From Streptomyces griseochromogenes (lineage in GTDB: Bacteria; Actinomycetota; Actinomycetes; Streptomycetales; Streptomycetaceae), in NCBI RefSeq assembly GCF_001542625.1, contig NZ_CP016279.1:62001-126000 (forward strand): a stretch of 64,000 nt of DNA, read 5' to 3'. Of the stretch, positions 32,978 to 42,727 are shown piece by piece. Position 1 is the first letter of the stretch; each line of letters opens with the position of its first letter. Both the position numbers and the translations under genes were made by a program. The notes below the pieces were generated by a model. That model saw only the letters and a program-made list of their open reading frames with translations. It did not search any database and had not been told where the DNA came from.

Positions 32978-34570
32978 ATGGCACAGACGCACAGCGCCCA
33001 GGGCCCGTCCGACCCCGAGGCGACTGGCGGCGGCATGTCAGACACGCCGGAGATGTGGGGCAACGGAGGGCTCGTCGGCGACGGCCGGTACCGGCTCACA
33101 CACCGGCTGGGCCGGGGCGGCATGGCCGAGGTGTTCGCGGCCGAGGACGTCCGTCTGGGCCGCACCGTCGCGGTCAAGCTGCTCCGTGCCGACCTGGCCG
33201 AGGACCCGACGTCCAAGGCCCGCTTCACGCGCGAGGCCCAGTCGGTGGCCGGGCTCAACCACCACGCGATCGTCGCCGTGTACGACTCCGGCGAGGACTA
33301 CGTGGGCGGCCAGTCCGTGCCGTACATCGTGATGGAGCTGGTCGAGGGCCGCACCATCCGCGACCTGCTGATGAACGCCGAGGCGCCGGGCCCCGAGCAG
33401 GCCCTGATCATCGTCTCCGGGGTGCTGGAGGCCCTCGCCTACTCGCACCAGCACGGCATCGTGCACCGCGACATCAAGCCCGCGAACGTGATCATCACGC
33501 ACAACGGCGCGGTCAAGGTGATGGACTTCGGCATCGCCCGCGCCCTGCACGGCGCGTCGACGACGATGACGCAGACCGGCATGGTCATGGGCACCCCGCA
33601 GTACCTCTCCCCGGAGCAGGCGCTCGGCAAGGCCGTCGACCACCGCTCCGACCTGTACGCGACCGGCTGTCTGCTGTACGAACTGCTCGCGCTCAGGCCC
33701 CCGTTCACCGGCGAGACCCCGCTGTCGGTGGTCTACCAGCACGTCCAGGACATCCCGACCCCGCCCTCCGAGTTCTCCGACGGCTGCCCGCCGGAGCTGG
33801 ACGGCATGGTCATGCGCTCGCTCGCCAAGGAACCCGACGACCGGTTCCAGACGGCCGAGGAGATGCGCGGCATGGTCCAGTACAGCCTGCAGATGCTGTA
33901 CGACCAGGGCGGCCACACCGGCACCTGGAACACCGGTCCGGTGACGGCGCACGACGGCCGGCACACCCCGGCGGGCGGCTTCACGGGGACGACCGCGATG
34001 CAGCACCCGGGCGAGTTCGGCGCCGGCACCGCGCAGATCCCGCAGCCGATCCTGCCCGCCGGATACGGCCACGGGGACGACGGCGGCTTCGAGGGACACG
34101 GCAACAGGGGCAGCGGCCGCGGCAAGCTGTGGATCCTCGCCGTCTTCGCGGTGATCGCGATCGCGGCGGGCGTCGCGCTCGCGCTCCGGCACCAGGACAC
34201 CGGCAGCGGCGCCCCCACCACTCCGAAGCCGAGCCATTCGAAGACCCACAAGGACGACAAGCCCTCCGTGACGCCGTCGGACGACACCACCGACCAGCCC
34301 ACGGACCCCGGCACGGACACCGGGTCGGACACGGGCACCGGCTCCGCCCCGGAGCCGTCGTACTCGCAGCCGTCCACCCCGTCCGAACCGACCAGTTCCG
34401 ACCCGACCGACGCGCCGACCGACGCGCCGACCTCCGAGGGACCGACGGATCCCGCGACCACCCCGTCGGACCCGACGGACCCGGCGGACGGCGGCACCGA
34501 CGTGGGGACCACGGTCGGCGGCACGGACGCGGGCACCACGGACGGCACCACCGCCGGCGACGGAACTTGA
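32978..34570 (+). CDS. Membrane Ser/Thr protein kinase with disordered Thr/Asp/Pro-rich tail
   Basis: A 530-residue kinase. Its domain (about residues 38-305) has LGRGGMAEVF, VAVKLL, HRDIKPANV, VMDFGIARA and TGMVMGTPQYLSPEQ, all intact. The membrane helix is about residues 387-407 (LWILAVFAVIAIAAGVALAL). The remaining 120 residues outside are low-complexity Thr, Asp, Pro, Ser and Gly with no PASTA domain. It could sense the wall or be cell-wall embedded, which is inference. The start may be ATG 32978 or the internal ATG in TGGGMSDTP 19 codons later. Confidence 0.92.
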   Translation: MAQTHSAQGPSDPEATGGGMSDTPEMWGNGGLVGDGRYRLTHRLGRGGMAEVFAAEDVRLGRTVAVKLLRADLAEDPTSKARFTREAQSVAGLNHHAIVAVYDSGEDYVGGQSVPYIVMELVEGRTIRDLLMNAEAPGPEQALIIVSGVLEALAYSHQHGIVHRDIKPANVIITHNGAVKVMDFGIARALHGASTTMTQTGMVMGTPQYLSPEQALGKAVDHRSDLYATGCLLYELLALRPPFTGETPLSVVYQHVQDIPTPPSEFSDGCPPELDGMVMRSLAKEPDDRFQTAEEMRGMVQYSLQMLYDQGGHTGTWNTGPVTAHDGRHTPAGGFTGTTAMQHPGEFGAGTAQIPQPILPAGYGHGDDGGFEGHGNRGSGRGKLWILAVFAVIAIAAGVALALRHQDTGSGAPTTPKPSHSKTHKDDKPSVTPSDDTTDQPTDPGTDTGSDTGTGSAPEPSYSQPSTPSEPTSSDPTDAPTDAPTSEGPTDPATTPSDPTDPADGGTDVGTTVGGTDAGTTDGTTAGDGT

Positions 34571-34609
34571 AGGCCACCGACGCCGACCGCCGCGGCCACG
34601 CCCTGAGCC

Positions 34610-34639
34610 GCCGTGGCCCCGCCTAGGCGGCGCCACGGC
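34610..34639. terminator. Hairpin between kinase and phosphotransferase genes
   Basis: GCCGTGGC pairs with GCCACGGC, enclosing an inner CCGCC/GGCGG stem. It lies between two converging genes and may end both transcripts. It has no T tract. Confidence 0.55.
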
Positions 34640-34644
34640 CCTGC

Positions 34645-35688
34645 CTAGGCGACGAACGCGTCGCACACCGCGTCGTACTCCCGCGTCCACCACACCACGA
34701 GCGCCGAGGCGGCCGGGAACTGGCAGTCCGCGCGGGTGTCGCCGCGCTCGTAGTGCCAGCGCAGCATCCAGAAGTCGTTCAGGCGCTCCCACCACACCCG
34801 GTGCACCGCCGCGGCCAGCTCCGAGGGCGTGGCCCCGGCCGCGCGCCGGTACGCGCGCGCGTACGCCCGCACCTTGGGCAGGTCCAGCGCGCCCGCGGGC
34901 CGTACGAAGAAGATCGCGGCGGCGCGTACCGCCTCCTCGGCGCGGGGCTGCACGCCGAGCCGGTCCCAGTCGACGATGGCGGCGGGGGCATCGCCCTTGT
35001 AGAGCAGGTTGAACGGGTGGAAGTCGCCGTGCACCCAGCCCACCGAGCCGCCGCGCGGCGGACGCCGTTCGGCGTGCTGCTCCAGCAGGGCACGGCGCTC
35101 CAGGAGCCGGTGGCGGGCCAGTTCGTCGAAGGCGTCGGCGGGGCGTCGGCGGCGCACCTGGGCGAGCAGGTCGTCGATGACGGCGAAGGTGGCGGCCGGA
35201 TCGGCGCTCTTCACGGGATGCGGGCCGGTGGCCGGGCGGGTGCGCCCCTTGGGGGGCATCACGCGCTCCAGGCAGGCGTGCACGGCGCCCAGGAGCGCCC
35301 CGAGGCGCGCGCTCTCCCCCCGGGTGAGCTGGCCGCCGTGGCGGTGGCGGCCGTCGATCCAGGGGTGCAGGGCGTAGGCGTGGCCGCCGACGACGGCGAC
35401 GGTACGGCCCTCGCGGTGCGCGAGCGGCGGGGCGACCGGGACGCCGAGGTCGGCCAGACGCTGGGTGGCCCGGTGCCGGCGCTCGATGGCGGCGGGGTCG
35501 GCGGTGTCCGGGTCGAAGTGGTGCTTGAGGAAGTAGCGGCCGCGCGTGGTGCTCAGCCGGTAGCCGCGGTTGAGGAGGCCCTGGTCGACCGGATCGCAGG
35601 TGAGGGCGCTACCGGCGGCGTACAGACGCAGCAAGGCGCCCAGAGGGGGCGCGTGGGGCACTAGGGGTGGTACAGATGAGCGCGGCAC
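34645..35688 (-). CDS. Aminoglycoside/homoserine-kinase-like phosphotransferase
   Basis: A 347-residue soluble phosphotransferase-fold protein. It contains an ATP-anchoring segment (RYFLKHHFDPD), the catalytic block VHGDFHPFNLLY and the metal-binding Asp in AIVDWDRLGV. The family covers antibiotic, homoserine and choline kinases. Nothing here points to a specific substrate. The frame begins ATG 35688 close to a rare purine-rich stretch, and a later start is possible. It converges on the second kinase. Confidence 0.85.
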   Translation of the reverse strand: MPRSSVPPLVPHAPPLGALLRLYAAGSALTCDPVDQGLLNRGYRLSTTRGRYFLKHHFDPDTADPAAIERRHRATQRLADLGVPVAPPLAHREGRTVAVVGGHAYALHPWIDGRHRHGGQLTRGESARLGALLGAVHACLERVMPPKGRTRPATGPHPVKSADPAATFAVIDDLLAQVRRRRPADAFDELARHRLLERRALLEQHAERRPPRGGSVGWVHGDFHPFNLLYKGDAPAAIVDWDRLGVQPRAEEAVRAAAIFFVRPAGALDLPKVRAYARAYRRAAGATPSELAAAVHRVWWERLNDFWMLRWHYERGDTRADCQFPAASALVVWWTREYDAVCDAFVA

Positions 35689-36350
35689 GCGCCAGATGTT
35701 AGGGCACGTAAAGCGCCTGTGAGCTGGGGCTTGTCACAGGCAGTCGCCGACGGTCGCTTTCGGTCATACGGTGTGTCAAAAATTCGGTCAAACCGTCCGG
35801 CGGAAATGCCGCCCGCATTAGGGCCGGAGACGTAATTCTTGATCGTTTTCTCGGTGGGGTGCGGTCATGGGTCCGGCGCACCGTCACATCGGGCCCTGTG
35901 TCCGGAATACGCACCGGTTCGACGGCCGCCGCACCGGCCTCACCGACGACCTGGATCCCCGGTTCGACCGACGGTGTCTCGCATGGTCGTCGAACAGAAA
36001 TACCAGGACTTTTCCATCTTCGTGCACGAGGTGAGTGTCACACAAAGGCTCTTCCCGTGTCCCGGGTCGCCGGGATAACGTGCCGTAGCTCCGGCCTCCT
36101 GCAAGGCTGTGACCAGCGCTCTTCCGAGCCATGCGGATTTACTTGGAAATCCAAGCAAAAACGCAGGTCAGGAGGGGTTTCACAGAAATGTGGAGCACTG
36201 GGTAACGTAAAAGTCGCAGGGCGCTCGCCGGGGCACCTGTCACGCCTGTTCCCGGCCGAGTGGCACCCACCCCGTGCCCGGTGGTCGACAACAGGTGAGC
36301 CGCACTGGCCTACCGGCAACCCCGGGGGCCGGAACGACGGAGGAGCACAC
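35689..36350. other. Long intergenic region upstream of the second bkd operon
   Basis: 662 bases without a convincing gene. Long frames entering from the left lack a ribosome site and Streptomyces codon bias. The region is less G+C-rich than its surroundings, notably 35700-35850 and 36120-36215. It contains a palindrome at 36142-36155 and a possible promoter with TTTCAC (36178) and TAACGT (36203). The transcript leader of the bkd operon would then be about 140 bases. Confidence 0.5.
36142..36155. promoter_or_regulatory. Palindrome CTTGGAAATCCAAG upstream of the second bkd operon
   Basis: The perfect arms CTTGGA and TCCAAG lie two bases apart, within an A+T-rich patch about 200 bases before the E1 alpha start. 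It is unlike the ACCGA/TCGGT site of the first bkd operon, so the two operons appear to be under different regulators. Confidence 0.5.
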
Positions 36351-37553
36351 GTGACCGTGGACAGCAGTGCCGCGCGCAAGCCGCGACGCAGCGCCGCAGG
36401 CAAGGCCGGCACCACCGGCAGCAGGACCGGGACCACCGGCACCAAGCGCACCACCAAGAAGAGCACCGACCCGGAGCTCGTGCAGCTTCTGACGCCCGAG
36501 GGCAAGCGGGTCAAGAACGCCGAGTACGACGGCTACGTCGCCCAGATCACCGCCGACGAACTGCGCGGCCTGTACCGCGACATGGTGCTCACCCGCCGCT
36601 TCGACGCCGAGGCCACCGCCCTGCAGCGCCAGGGCGAGCTGGGCCTGTGGGCCTCGCTGCTCGGCCAGGAGGCCGCCCAGATCGGCTCCGGCCGCGCCCT
36701 GCGCGACGACGACTACGTCTTCCCGACCTACCGCGAGCACGGCGTCGCCTGGTGCCGCGGGGTCGACCCGACCAACCTGCTCGGGATGTTCCGCGGCGTG
36801 AACAACGGCGGCTGGGACCCCAACAGCAACAACTTCCACCTGTACACGATCGTCATCGGCTCGCAGACGCTGCACGCCACCGGCTACGCGATGGGTATCA
36901 CCAAGGACGGAGCGGACTCGGCCGTCATCGCCTACTTCGGCGACGGCGCCTCCAGCCAGGGCGACGTGGCGGAGTCGTTCACCTTCTCCGCGGTCTACAA
37001 CGCCCCCGTGGTGTTCTTCTGCCAGAACAACCAGTGGGCCATCTCCGAGCCCACCGAGAAGCAGAGCCGCGTGCCGCTGTACCAGCGCGCCCAGGGCTTC
37101 GGCTTCCCGGGCGTGCGCGTGGACGGCAACGACGTGCTCGCCTGCCTCGCGGTCACCAAGTGGGCGCTGGAGCGTGCCCGCAACGGCGAGGGCCCGACCC
37201 TGGTCGAGGCCTACACCTACCGCATGGGTGCCCACACCACCTCCGACGACCCGACCCGCTACCGCGGTGACGAGGAGCGGCTGGCCTGGGAGGCCAAGGA
37301 CCCGATCCTGCGCCTTCGCCGGTACCTGGAGGTCTCAAACCACGCGGACGAGGGATTCTTCGCGGAACTCGAGAGCGAGTCCGAGGCGTTGGGCAGGCGA
37401 GTGCGCGAAGCGGTCCGTGCCATGCCGGACCCGGACCACTTCGCCATCTTCGAGAACGTGTACGCGGACGGGCACGCGCTCGTCGACGAGGAGCGAGCCC
37501 AGTTCGCCGCCTACCAGGCGTCGTTCGCGGACGCAGAGGCAGAGGGGGTCTGA
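36351..37553 (+). CDS. Branched-chain keto acid dehydrogenase E1 alpha (second cluster)
   Basis: A 400-residue E1 alpha with a Lys/Thr/Gly-rich extension of about 40 residues at the N-terminus. The thiamine motif is GDGASSQGDVAESFTF to CQNNQW (about residues 198-225). Other blocks are FPTYREHGVAWCRGVD and TYRMGAHTTSDDPTRYR. The GTG start has AGGAG seven bases upstream. Earlier in-frame starts would read through the promoter region. In S. coelicolor and S. avermitilis two such clusters exist; this one corresponds in position to the one away from bkdR. Confidence 0.93.
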   Translation: MTVDSSAARKPRRSAAGKAGTTGSRTGTTGTKRTTKKSTDPELVQLLTPEGKRVKNAEYDGYVAQITADELRGLYRDMVLTRRFDAEATALQRQGELGLWASLLGQEAAQIGSGRALRDDDYVFPTYREHGVAWCRGVDPTNLLGMFRGVNNGGWDPNSNNFHLYTIVIGSQTLHATGYAMGITKDGADSAVIAYFGDGASSQGDVAESFTFSAVYNAPVVFFCQNNQWAISEPTEKQSRVPLYQRAQGFGFPGVRVDGNDVLACLAVTKWALERARNGEGPTLVEAYTYRMGAHTTSDDPTRYRGDEERLAWEAKDPILRLRRYLEVSNHADEGFFAELESESEALGRRVREAVRAMPDPDHFAIFENVYADGHALVDEERAQFAAYQASFADAEAEGV

Positions 37554-37555
37554 TC

Positions 37556-38542
<987 letters not shown>

Positions 38543-38553
38543 GGAGAGGGTTC

Positions 38554-39969
38554 GTGACGACGATGACGGAAGCTTCCGTACGCGAGTTCAAGATGCCCGA
38601 CGTGGGCGAGGGACTCACCGAGGCCGAGATCCTCAAGTGGTACGTCCAGCCGGGTGACACGGTCACCGACGGCCAGGTGGTGTGCGAGGTCGAGACCGCC
38701 AAGGCGGCCGTCGAACTCCCCATCCCCTACGACGGCGTGGTCCGGGAGCTGCGCTTCCCCGAGGGCACCACGGTGGACGTGGGCACGGCCATCATCGCCG
38801 TGGACGTCTCCGGCGGCGCGCCCGCCGGGGCGCCTGCCGAGCAGCCCGTGGCGGAGCAGCCGAAGGCGGCCCCCAAGGAGCCCGAGGCCAAGCCGCAGGG
38901 CCGCACGCCGGTCCTGGTCGGCTACGGCGTGGCGGCCTCCTCCACCAAGCGCCGCCCGCGCAAGAGCTCCGGGGCCACCGTCCCGGCGGCCGCCCAGGCG
39001 ATCCAGACCGAGCTGAACGGCCACGGCGCCCCGGCCGTCCAGGACCGGCCCCGCCCGCTGGCCAAGCCGCCGGTGCGCAAGCTGGCGAAGGACCTCGGCG
39101 TCGACCTCGCCACGATCACACCGTCCGGCCCGGACGGCGTGATCACCCGCGAGGACGTCCACGCGGCGGCGGCCCCCCAGGCCGCCACGACCGCCGTTCC
39201 GGCCGTCGTGGAAGCCCCCGCCCCCGCCCTCGCCACCGCCCCCGCTCCGGTCGCGTCCTACGACGGCACCCGTGAGACCCGCGTCCCGGTCAAGGGCGTC
39301 CGCAAGGCCACCGCCCAGGCCATGATCGGCTCGGCGTTCACGGCCCCGCATGTCACGGAGTTCGTGACGGTGGACGTGACACGCACGATGAAGCTGGTCG
39401 AGGAGCTCAAGCAGGACAAGGAGTTCCAGGGCCTGCGGGTGAACCCGCTGCTGCTGATCGCCAAGGCGCTGCTGGTCGCGATCAAGCGCAACCCGGACAT
39501 CAACGCGTCCTGGGACGAGGCGAGCCAGGAGATCGTGCTCAAGCACTACGTCAACCTGGGCATCGCGGCGGCCACCCCTCGTGGCCTGATCGTCCCGAAC
39601 ATCAAGGACGCCCAGGCCAAGACGCTCCCGCAACTGGCCGAGTCCCTGGGCGAGCTGGTGTCGACGGCCCGCGAGGGCAGGACGTCCCCGGCGGCGATGC
39701 AGGGCGGCACGGTGACCATCACCAACGTCGGCGTCTTCGGCGTCGACACCGGTACACCGATCCTCAACCCCGGCGAGTCGGCGATCCTCGCGGTCGGCGC
39801 GATCAAGCTCCAGCCGTGGGTCCACAAGGGCAAGGTGAAGCCGCGCCAGGTGACGACGCTCGCGTTGAGCTTCGACCACCGTCTGGTCGACGGCGAGCTG
39901 GGCTCCAAGGTCCTCGCCGACGTGGCGGCGATTCTGGAGCAGCCGAAGCGGTTGATCAGCTGGGCCTGA
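38554..39969 (+). CDS. Dihydrolipoamide acyltransferase E2 of the second keto acid dehydrogenase
   Basis: A 471-residue E2. The lipoyl domain has the modified Lys in VETAKAAVE. An Ala/Pro linker follows, then the peripheral subunit-binding domain (PPVRKLAKDLGVDLATITPS), a second Ala/Pro-rich linker and the catalytic domain ending SFDHRLVDGE. The GTG start has GAGGAGAGGG just upstream. As with the first cluster there is no E3 gene. A strong hairpin follows 33 bases after the stop. Confidence 0.93.
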   Translation: MTTMTEASVREFKMPDVGEGLTEAEILKWYVQPGDTVTDGQVVCEVETAKAAVELPIPYDGVVRELRFPEGTTVDVGTAIIAVDVSGGAPAGAPAEQPVAEQPKAAPKEPEAKPQGRTPVLVGYGVAASSTKRRPRKSSGATVPAAAQAIQTELNGHGAPAVQDRPRPLAKPPVRKLAKDLGVDLATITPSGPDGVITREDVHAAAAPQAATTAVPAVVEAPAPALATAPAPVASYDGTRETRVPVKGVRKATAQAMIGSAFTAPHVTEFVTVDVTRTMKLVEELKQDKEFQGLRVNPLLLIAKALLVAIKRNPDINASWDEASQEIVLKHYVNLGIAAATPRGLIVPNIKDAQAKTLPQLAESLGELVSTAREGRTSPAAMQGGTVTITNVGVFGVDTGTPILNPGESAILAVGAIKLQPWVHKGKVKPRQVTTLALSFDHRLVDGELGSKVLADVAAILEQPKRLISWA

Positions 39970-40001
39970 CGGCTCTCGCCGGGTAGCCTCTGAGGCTTGA
40001 A

Positions 40002-40036
40002 GGGGGCGGCCGCAAATTCGTCTTGCGGCCGCCCCC
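40002..40036. terminator. Bidirectional terminator hairpin
   Basis: A perfect 14-base-pair stem (GGGGGCGGCCGCAA with its complement) has a 7-base loop ATTCGTC, between the converging E2 and Bro-N genes. CTCTCTC follows on the plus strand. Confidence 0.88.
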
Positions 40037-40055
40037 TCTCTCAGTAACGGCTGTT

Positions 40056-41012
40056 TCAGGACTCGTTGAGCACGTACACCGGCGCCCCGTCCTTGGCTCC
40101 GCCCCGCGAGCGGATGCAGGCGTGCTTGTGCAGTAGCCGCAGACATTCGTTGACGCGGCGCACCGAAAGACCCGTACGGGCCGCGATCGCTTCGAGCGGC
40201 TCGCGCAGCTCGCCCTCCTCGACGAGAACCGGGGCGATGACGACGGCCACTGTCCACACGTCCTCCGTCACGGACAACCGCTGCCGCCAGTCGGCCAGCA
40301 CGGACTCCGTGGTGGGCAGCACCGTGAGGTGGCTGCAGGGCGTGCGACGTTCGAGGACGAGAGCGTCGAGCCGGTCCGCGATGCGTTCCATCGCCCGGAC
40401 CATGGCCTGCTGCACGGCGAGTGTGGACTTCTGCGTGGCCAGCATCTCCCTTTGCAGAGTGATGGATTCGCGCTGTCCGTTCGCCAGCTCCTCGTCCAGC
40501 TGAAGGTTGTGCGCCTCAAGCCGGACGATGGCCTCGGCGACCTGTTCCGGCATGGCGTACGCGATGGGTGCGCCCGGTTCGGCCGGCTGCACCTCGGCTT
40601 CGTCGAGAGTGTAGGAACCATCCCTCTGGACTGTCTCGATGACCTCGGCGGCCCACTGTTTGAAGGGGGCGCAGGCGGGTTTTGTACAGGCTTGGACGAG
40701 GATGATCAGACCCTGGAGATCGATGAGTTGTAAGTCTCGGCGCCACTCCCTGCCTGCGGGAACGCTGAGACAGTGACTTCCAGTCACTGTCTCAAGACTC
40801 TCTCGATGGTCCTCCGGGACATGATCGGTCAGTGCCTTTCGAGTCGTGGTGTACCCGAGTTCCTTGCAGACATCCACCGCCGGAAACCAGTGGGCCCCGT
40901 CCGGCATGGTCAGTCGTCGTACCCGGGCTCCGGTCGCCGCGTACACGAAGTCGCTGATGTCGATCGCCTCGTGCCGCTCGGCAGAGTTGGATCGCCTACG
41001 GGGTTCGTTCAT
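40056..41012 (-). CDS. Bro-N (phage antirepressor-like) protein
   Basis: A 318-residue protein. Residues about 15-115 resemble the BRO-N domain of phage antirepressors (FVYAATGARVRRLTMPDG, WFPAVDVCKELGY, then VPEDHRESLETV). A long helical region is next (residues 150-215, likely coiled coil), then a C-terminal winged-helix-like part (AIAARTGLSVRRVNECLRLL). It is probably a DNA-binding regulator of phage origin. No other phage gene is near, so this looks like a domesticated gene. The ATG at 41012 has GGAGGAGGTGG upstream. Confidence 0.85.
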   Translation of the reverse strand: MNEPRRRSNSAERHEAIDISDFVYAATGARVRRLTMPDGAHWFPAVDVCKELGYTTTRKALTDHVPEDHRESLETVTGSHCLSVPAGREWRRDLQLIDLQGLIILVQACTKPACAPFKQWAAEVIETVQRDGSYTLDEAEVQPAEPGAPIAYAMPEQVAEAIVRLEAHNLQLDEELANGQRESITLQREMLATQKSTLAVQQAMVRAMERIADRLDALVLERRTPCSHLTVLPTTESVLADWRQRLSVTEDVWTVAVVIAPVLVEEGELREPLEAIAARTGLSVRRVNECLRLLHKHACIRSRGGAKDGAPVYVLNES

Positions 41013-41142
41013 CTGAACCACCTCCTCCGCGGAACGTAGAGCGAAGAAAAGCGCATATGCCAACTAGCCCTGGAATATTCACTATTGCGAGGGAAGATCA
41101 CTGATTCGGCTGGACTGATCTCAACTCCCGTATCTTTACGGC

Positions 41143-41256
41143 ATGGCGACGGCCCTCACCGCATCCGCCGGCCTACTCGCCCTCACCCTGACCCTCCTCA
41201 CCCTCGCCCGCCTGCTCCGCATCAGCGAACTGCGCCGACTGCCCGGCTTCCGCTGA
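41143..41256 (+). CDS. Possible 37-residue membrane peptide
   Basis: A short ORF starting MATALTASAG, with a hydrophobic run of about 20 residues and a basic tail (RISELRRLPGFR). It could be a single-pass membrane peptide. TATCTT six bases before the ATG gives a leaderless promoter geometry. There is no ribosome site. The hydrophobic codons are all G/C-ended. Its reality is uncertain. Confidence 0.35.
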   Translation: MATALTASAGLLALTLTLLTLARLLRISELRRLPGFR

Positions 41257-41387
41257 CATCACCCTCGCCTTCTGCGGACAGGTGTCGAGCGTAGGAAAAG
41301 TCCGGGGAACCTTTCGCCCCGCCCCCGACTCCTGACCCGGCGATGCGGACCCGACGGGGGACCGCGCCGGCCCGGAAGGGGTCATGC

Positions 41388-42278
41388 ATGGCACCGCACC
41401 ACACCGAACGGCCGTTGCCCGAGGACGTACACGCCGCGCACCACTGGCTGGACGTCCGGGCCACGCGCCTGCACCTCGCCGAGTACGGCACCGGCGAGCC
41501 CGTGCTGATGCTGCACGGCTTCCCGCAGCACTGGTACGCCTGGCACCGGGTCGCCGCCCTGCTCCCGCCGGAGGAGCACCGGCTGCTCTGCCCGGATCTG
41601 AGGGGCTTCGGCTGGTCCGGGGCGACCGCACGCGGGTACGACATGGACGCCCTCGCCGAGGACGCCCTCGCGCTGCTGGACGCGCTCGGGCTGGAACGGG
41701 TGGGTCTTGTCGGGCACGACTGGGGTGCCCACCTGGGGTTCCGGCTGTGCCTGCGGGCACCGGAGCGCTTCACCGGGTATCTCGCGCTCAACATGTCGCA
41801 CCCCTGGCCCCGTCACCGGGCCGTGCTGCCGAACCTGTGGCGGCTGTGGTTCACCGCGTTCGTCGAATACCCGGTGCTCGGCCGGGCCGTCCTGCGGCAC
41901 TGGCCCGGCTTCACCCGCTTCCTGCTGCGCCACCAGGTCGCCGACCCCGCCGTGTGGCCGGACGCCGAACTCGCCGAGTACGCGGCCGCGACCTCCGCGA
42001 GCGCGCCCGCCGCGCAGTCCCTGTTCTGGAGTTACGTCCTCCACGACATCCCCGCGCTGGTCCGCGGCACCTGGAAGCGGCACCGGCTGACCGTGCCCAC
42101 ACTGCTGCTCGGCGGGGAACGGGACGTCGTGGTCCGGCCGTCGCTGCTCGCCGGCGCGGAGCCGTACGCCGACGAGCTGACCGTGCGGCTGGTGCCGGGC
42201 GCAGGGCACCATCTGCCGCAGGAGCGGCCCGAGGAGGTGGCCCAGAGCCTGCGGACGTTCTTCGGCGGCAGGCGCTAG
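41388..42278 (+). CDS. Alpha/beta hydrolase, epoxide hydrolase type
   Basis: A 296-residue soluble hydrolase. It has the oxyanion-hole motif HGFPQHWYAW (about residue 39), the nucleophile loop VGHDWGAHLG with Asp as nucleophile (about residue 110), as in epoxide hydrolases and haloalkane dehalogenases, and the C-terminal catalytic His in PGAGHHLPQE. The natural substrate is unknown. ATG 41388 follows GGAAGGGG. Its TAG overlaps the TAG of the convergent downstream gene as CTAG. Confidence 0.87.
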   Translation: MAPHHTERPLPEDVHAAHHWLDVRATRLHLAEYGTGEPVLMLHGFPQHWYAWHRVAALLPPEEHRLLCPDLRGFGWSGATARGYDMDALAEDALALLDALGLERVGLVGHDWGAHLGFRLCLRAPERFTGYLALNMSHPWPRHRAVLPNLWRLWFTAFVEYPVLGRAVLRHWPGFTRFLLRHQVADPAVWPDAELAEYAAATSASAPAAQSLFWSYVLHDIPALVRGTWKRHRLTVPTLLLGGERDVVVRPSLLAGAEPYADELTVRLVPGAGHHLPQERPEEVAQSLRTFFGGRR

Positions 42279-42727
42279 CGCAGCCGCGCCCGCTCGGTGA
42301 CCCGGCCCACGAACGCCCGGCCGCGCCGGTCGCCGAGCAGGCGGCCGTAGAACCACTGGACCGGTCGCAGGGCGGTGGGCCGGGTCGCGCCGAGGACCGC
42401 GAAGCGGGTTCCGCCGTCCTCCGGCACGGCCGCCATGCCGCCCACGATCAGCCGGGACTGCATCAGGCACCAGCCGGGGGAGAGACGTACCTCGAAGTCC
42501 TCGCGCAGCCCCGAGCGGGCCATGGCCCGCGCCTGTTTCCGGTCCGCGTCGCCCGCCGGGACGTGGAACGCGTCCAGGAACGGCACCAGATGGGGCAGCT
42601 CGGCCGAGAGGTCGGCGGCGACGGCCCACACCTGCTCGTAGGGCAGGGGGATGCGCTCCTCGCGGTACATCCCGGCGTGCAGGCCGGCCGCCAGCACACG
42701 CAGACGTCGTACGGGATCGGTGCTCAT
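42275..42727 (-). CDS. SRPBCC-like protein coupled to an ECF sigma gene
   Basis: A 150-residue protein. The block RIPLPYEQVWAVAADLSAEL with later VGGMAAVPEDGGTRFAVLG suggests a START/SRPBCC-like ligand-binding fold, though the match is weak. The ATG overlaps the stop of the sigma factor (ATGA), so it is made with it. It does not look like a membrane anti-sigma factor. A role in modulating the sigma factor or in its regulon is possible but not shown. Confidence 0.65.
   Translation of the reverse strand: MSTDPVRRLRVLAAGLHAGMYREERIPLPYEQVWAVAADLSAELPHLVPFLDAFHVPAGDADRKQARAMARSGLREDFEVRLSPGWCLMQSRLIVGGMAAVPEDGGTRFAVLGATRPTALRPVQWFYGRLLGDRRGRAFVGRVTERARLR

Noticed and set aside
35859..36350. In-frame extension upstream of the second bkd E1 alpha
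   Set aside because: It has no ribosome site, its codon usage is unlike the rest, and it would cover the presumed promoter. GTG 36351 has a good AGGAG.
42275..42727. Anti-sigma factor for the ECF gene
   Set aside because: No membrane helix and no zinc-binding HxxxCxxC motif. It looks more like an SRPBCC fold.
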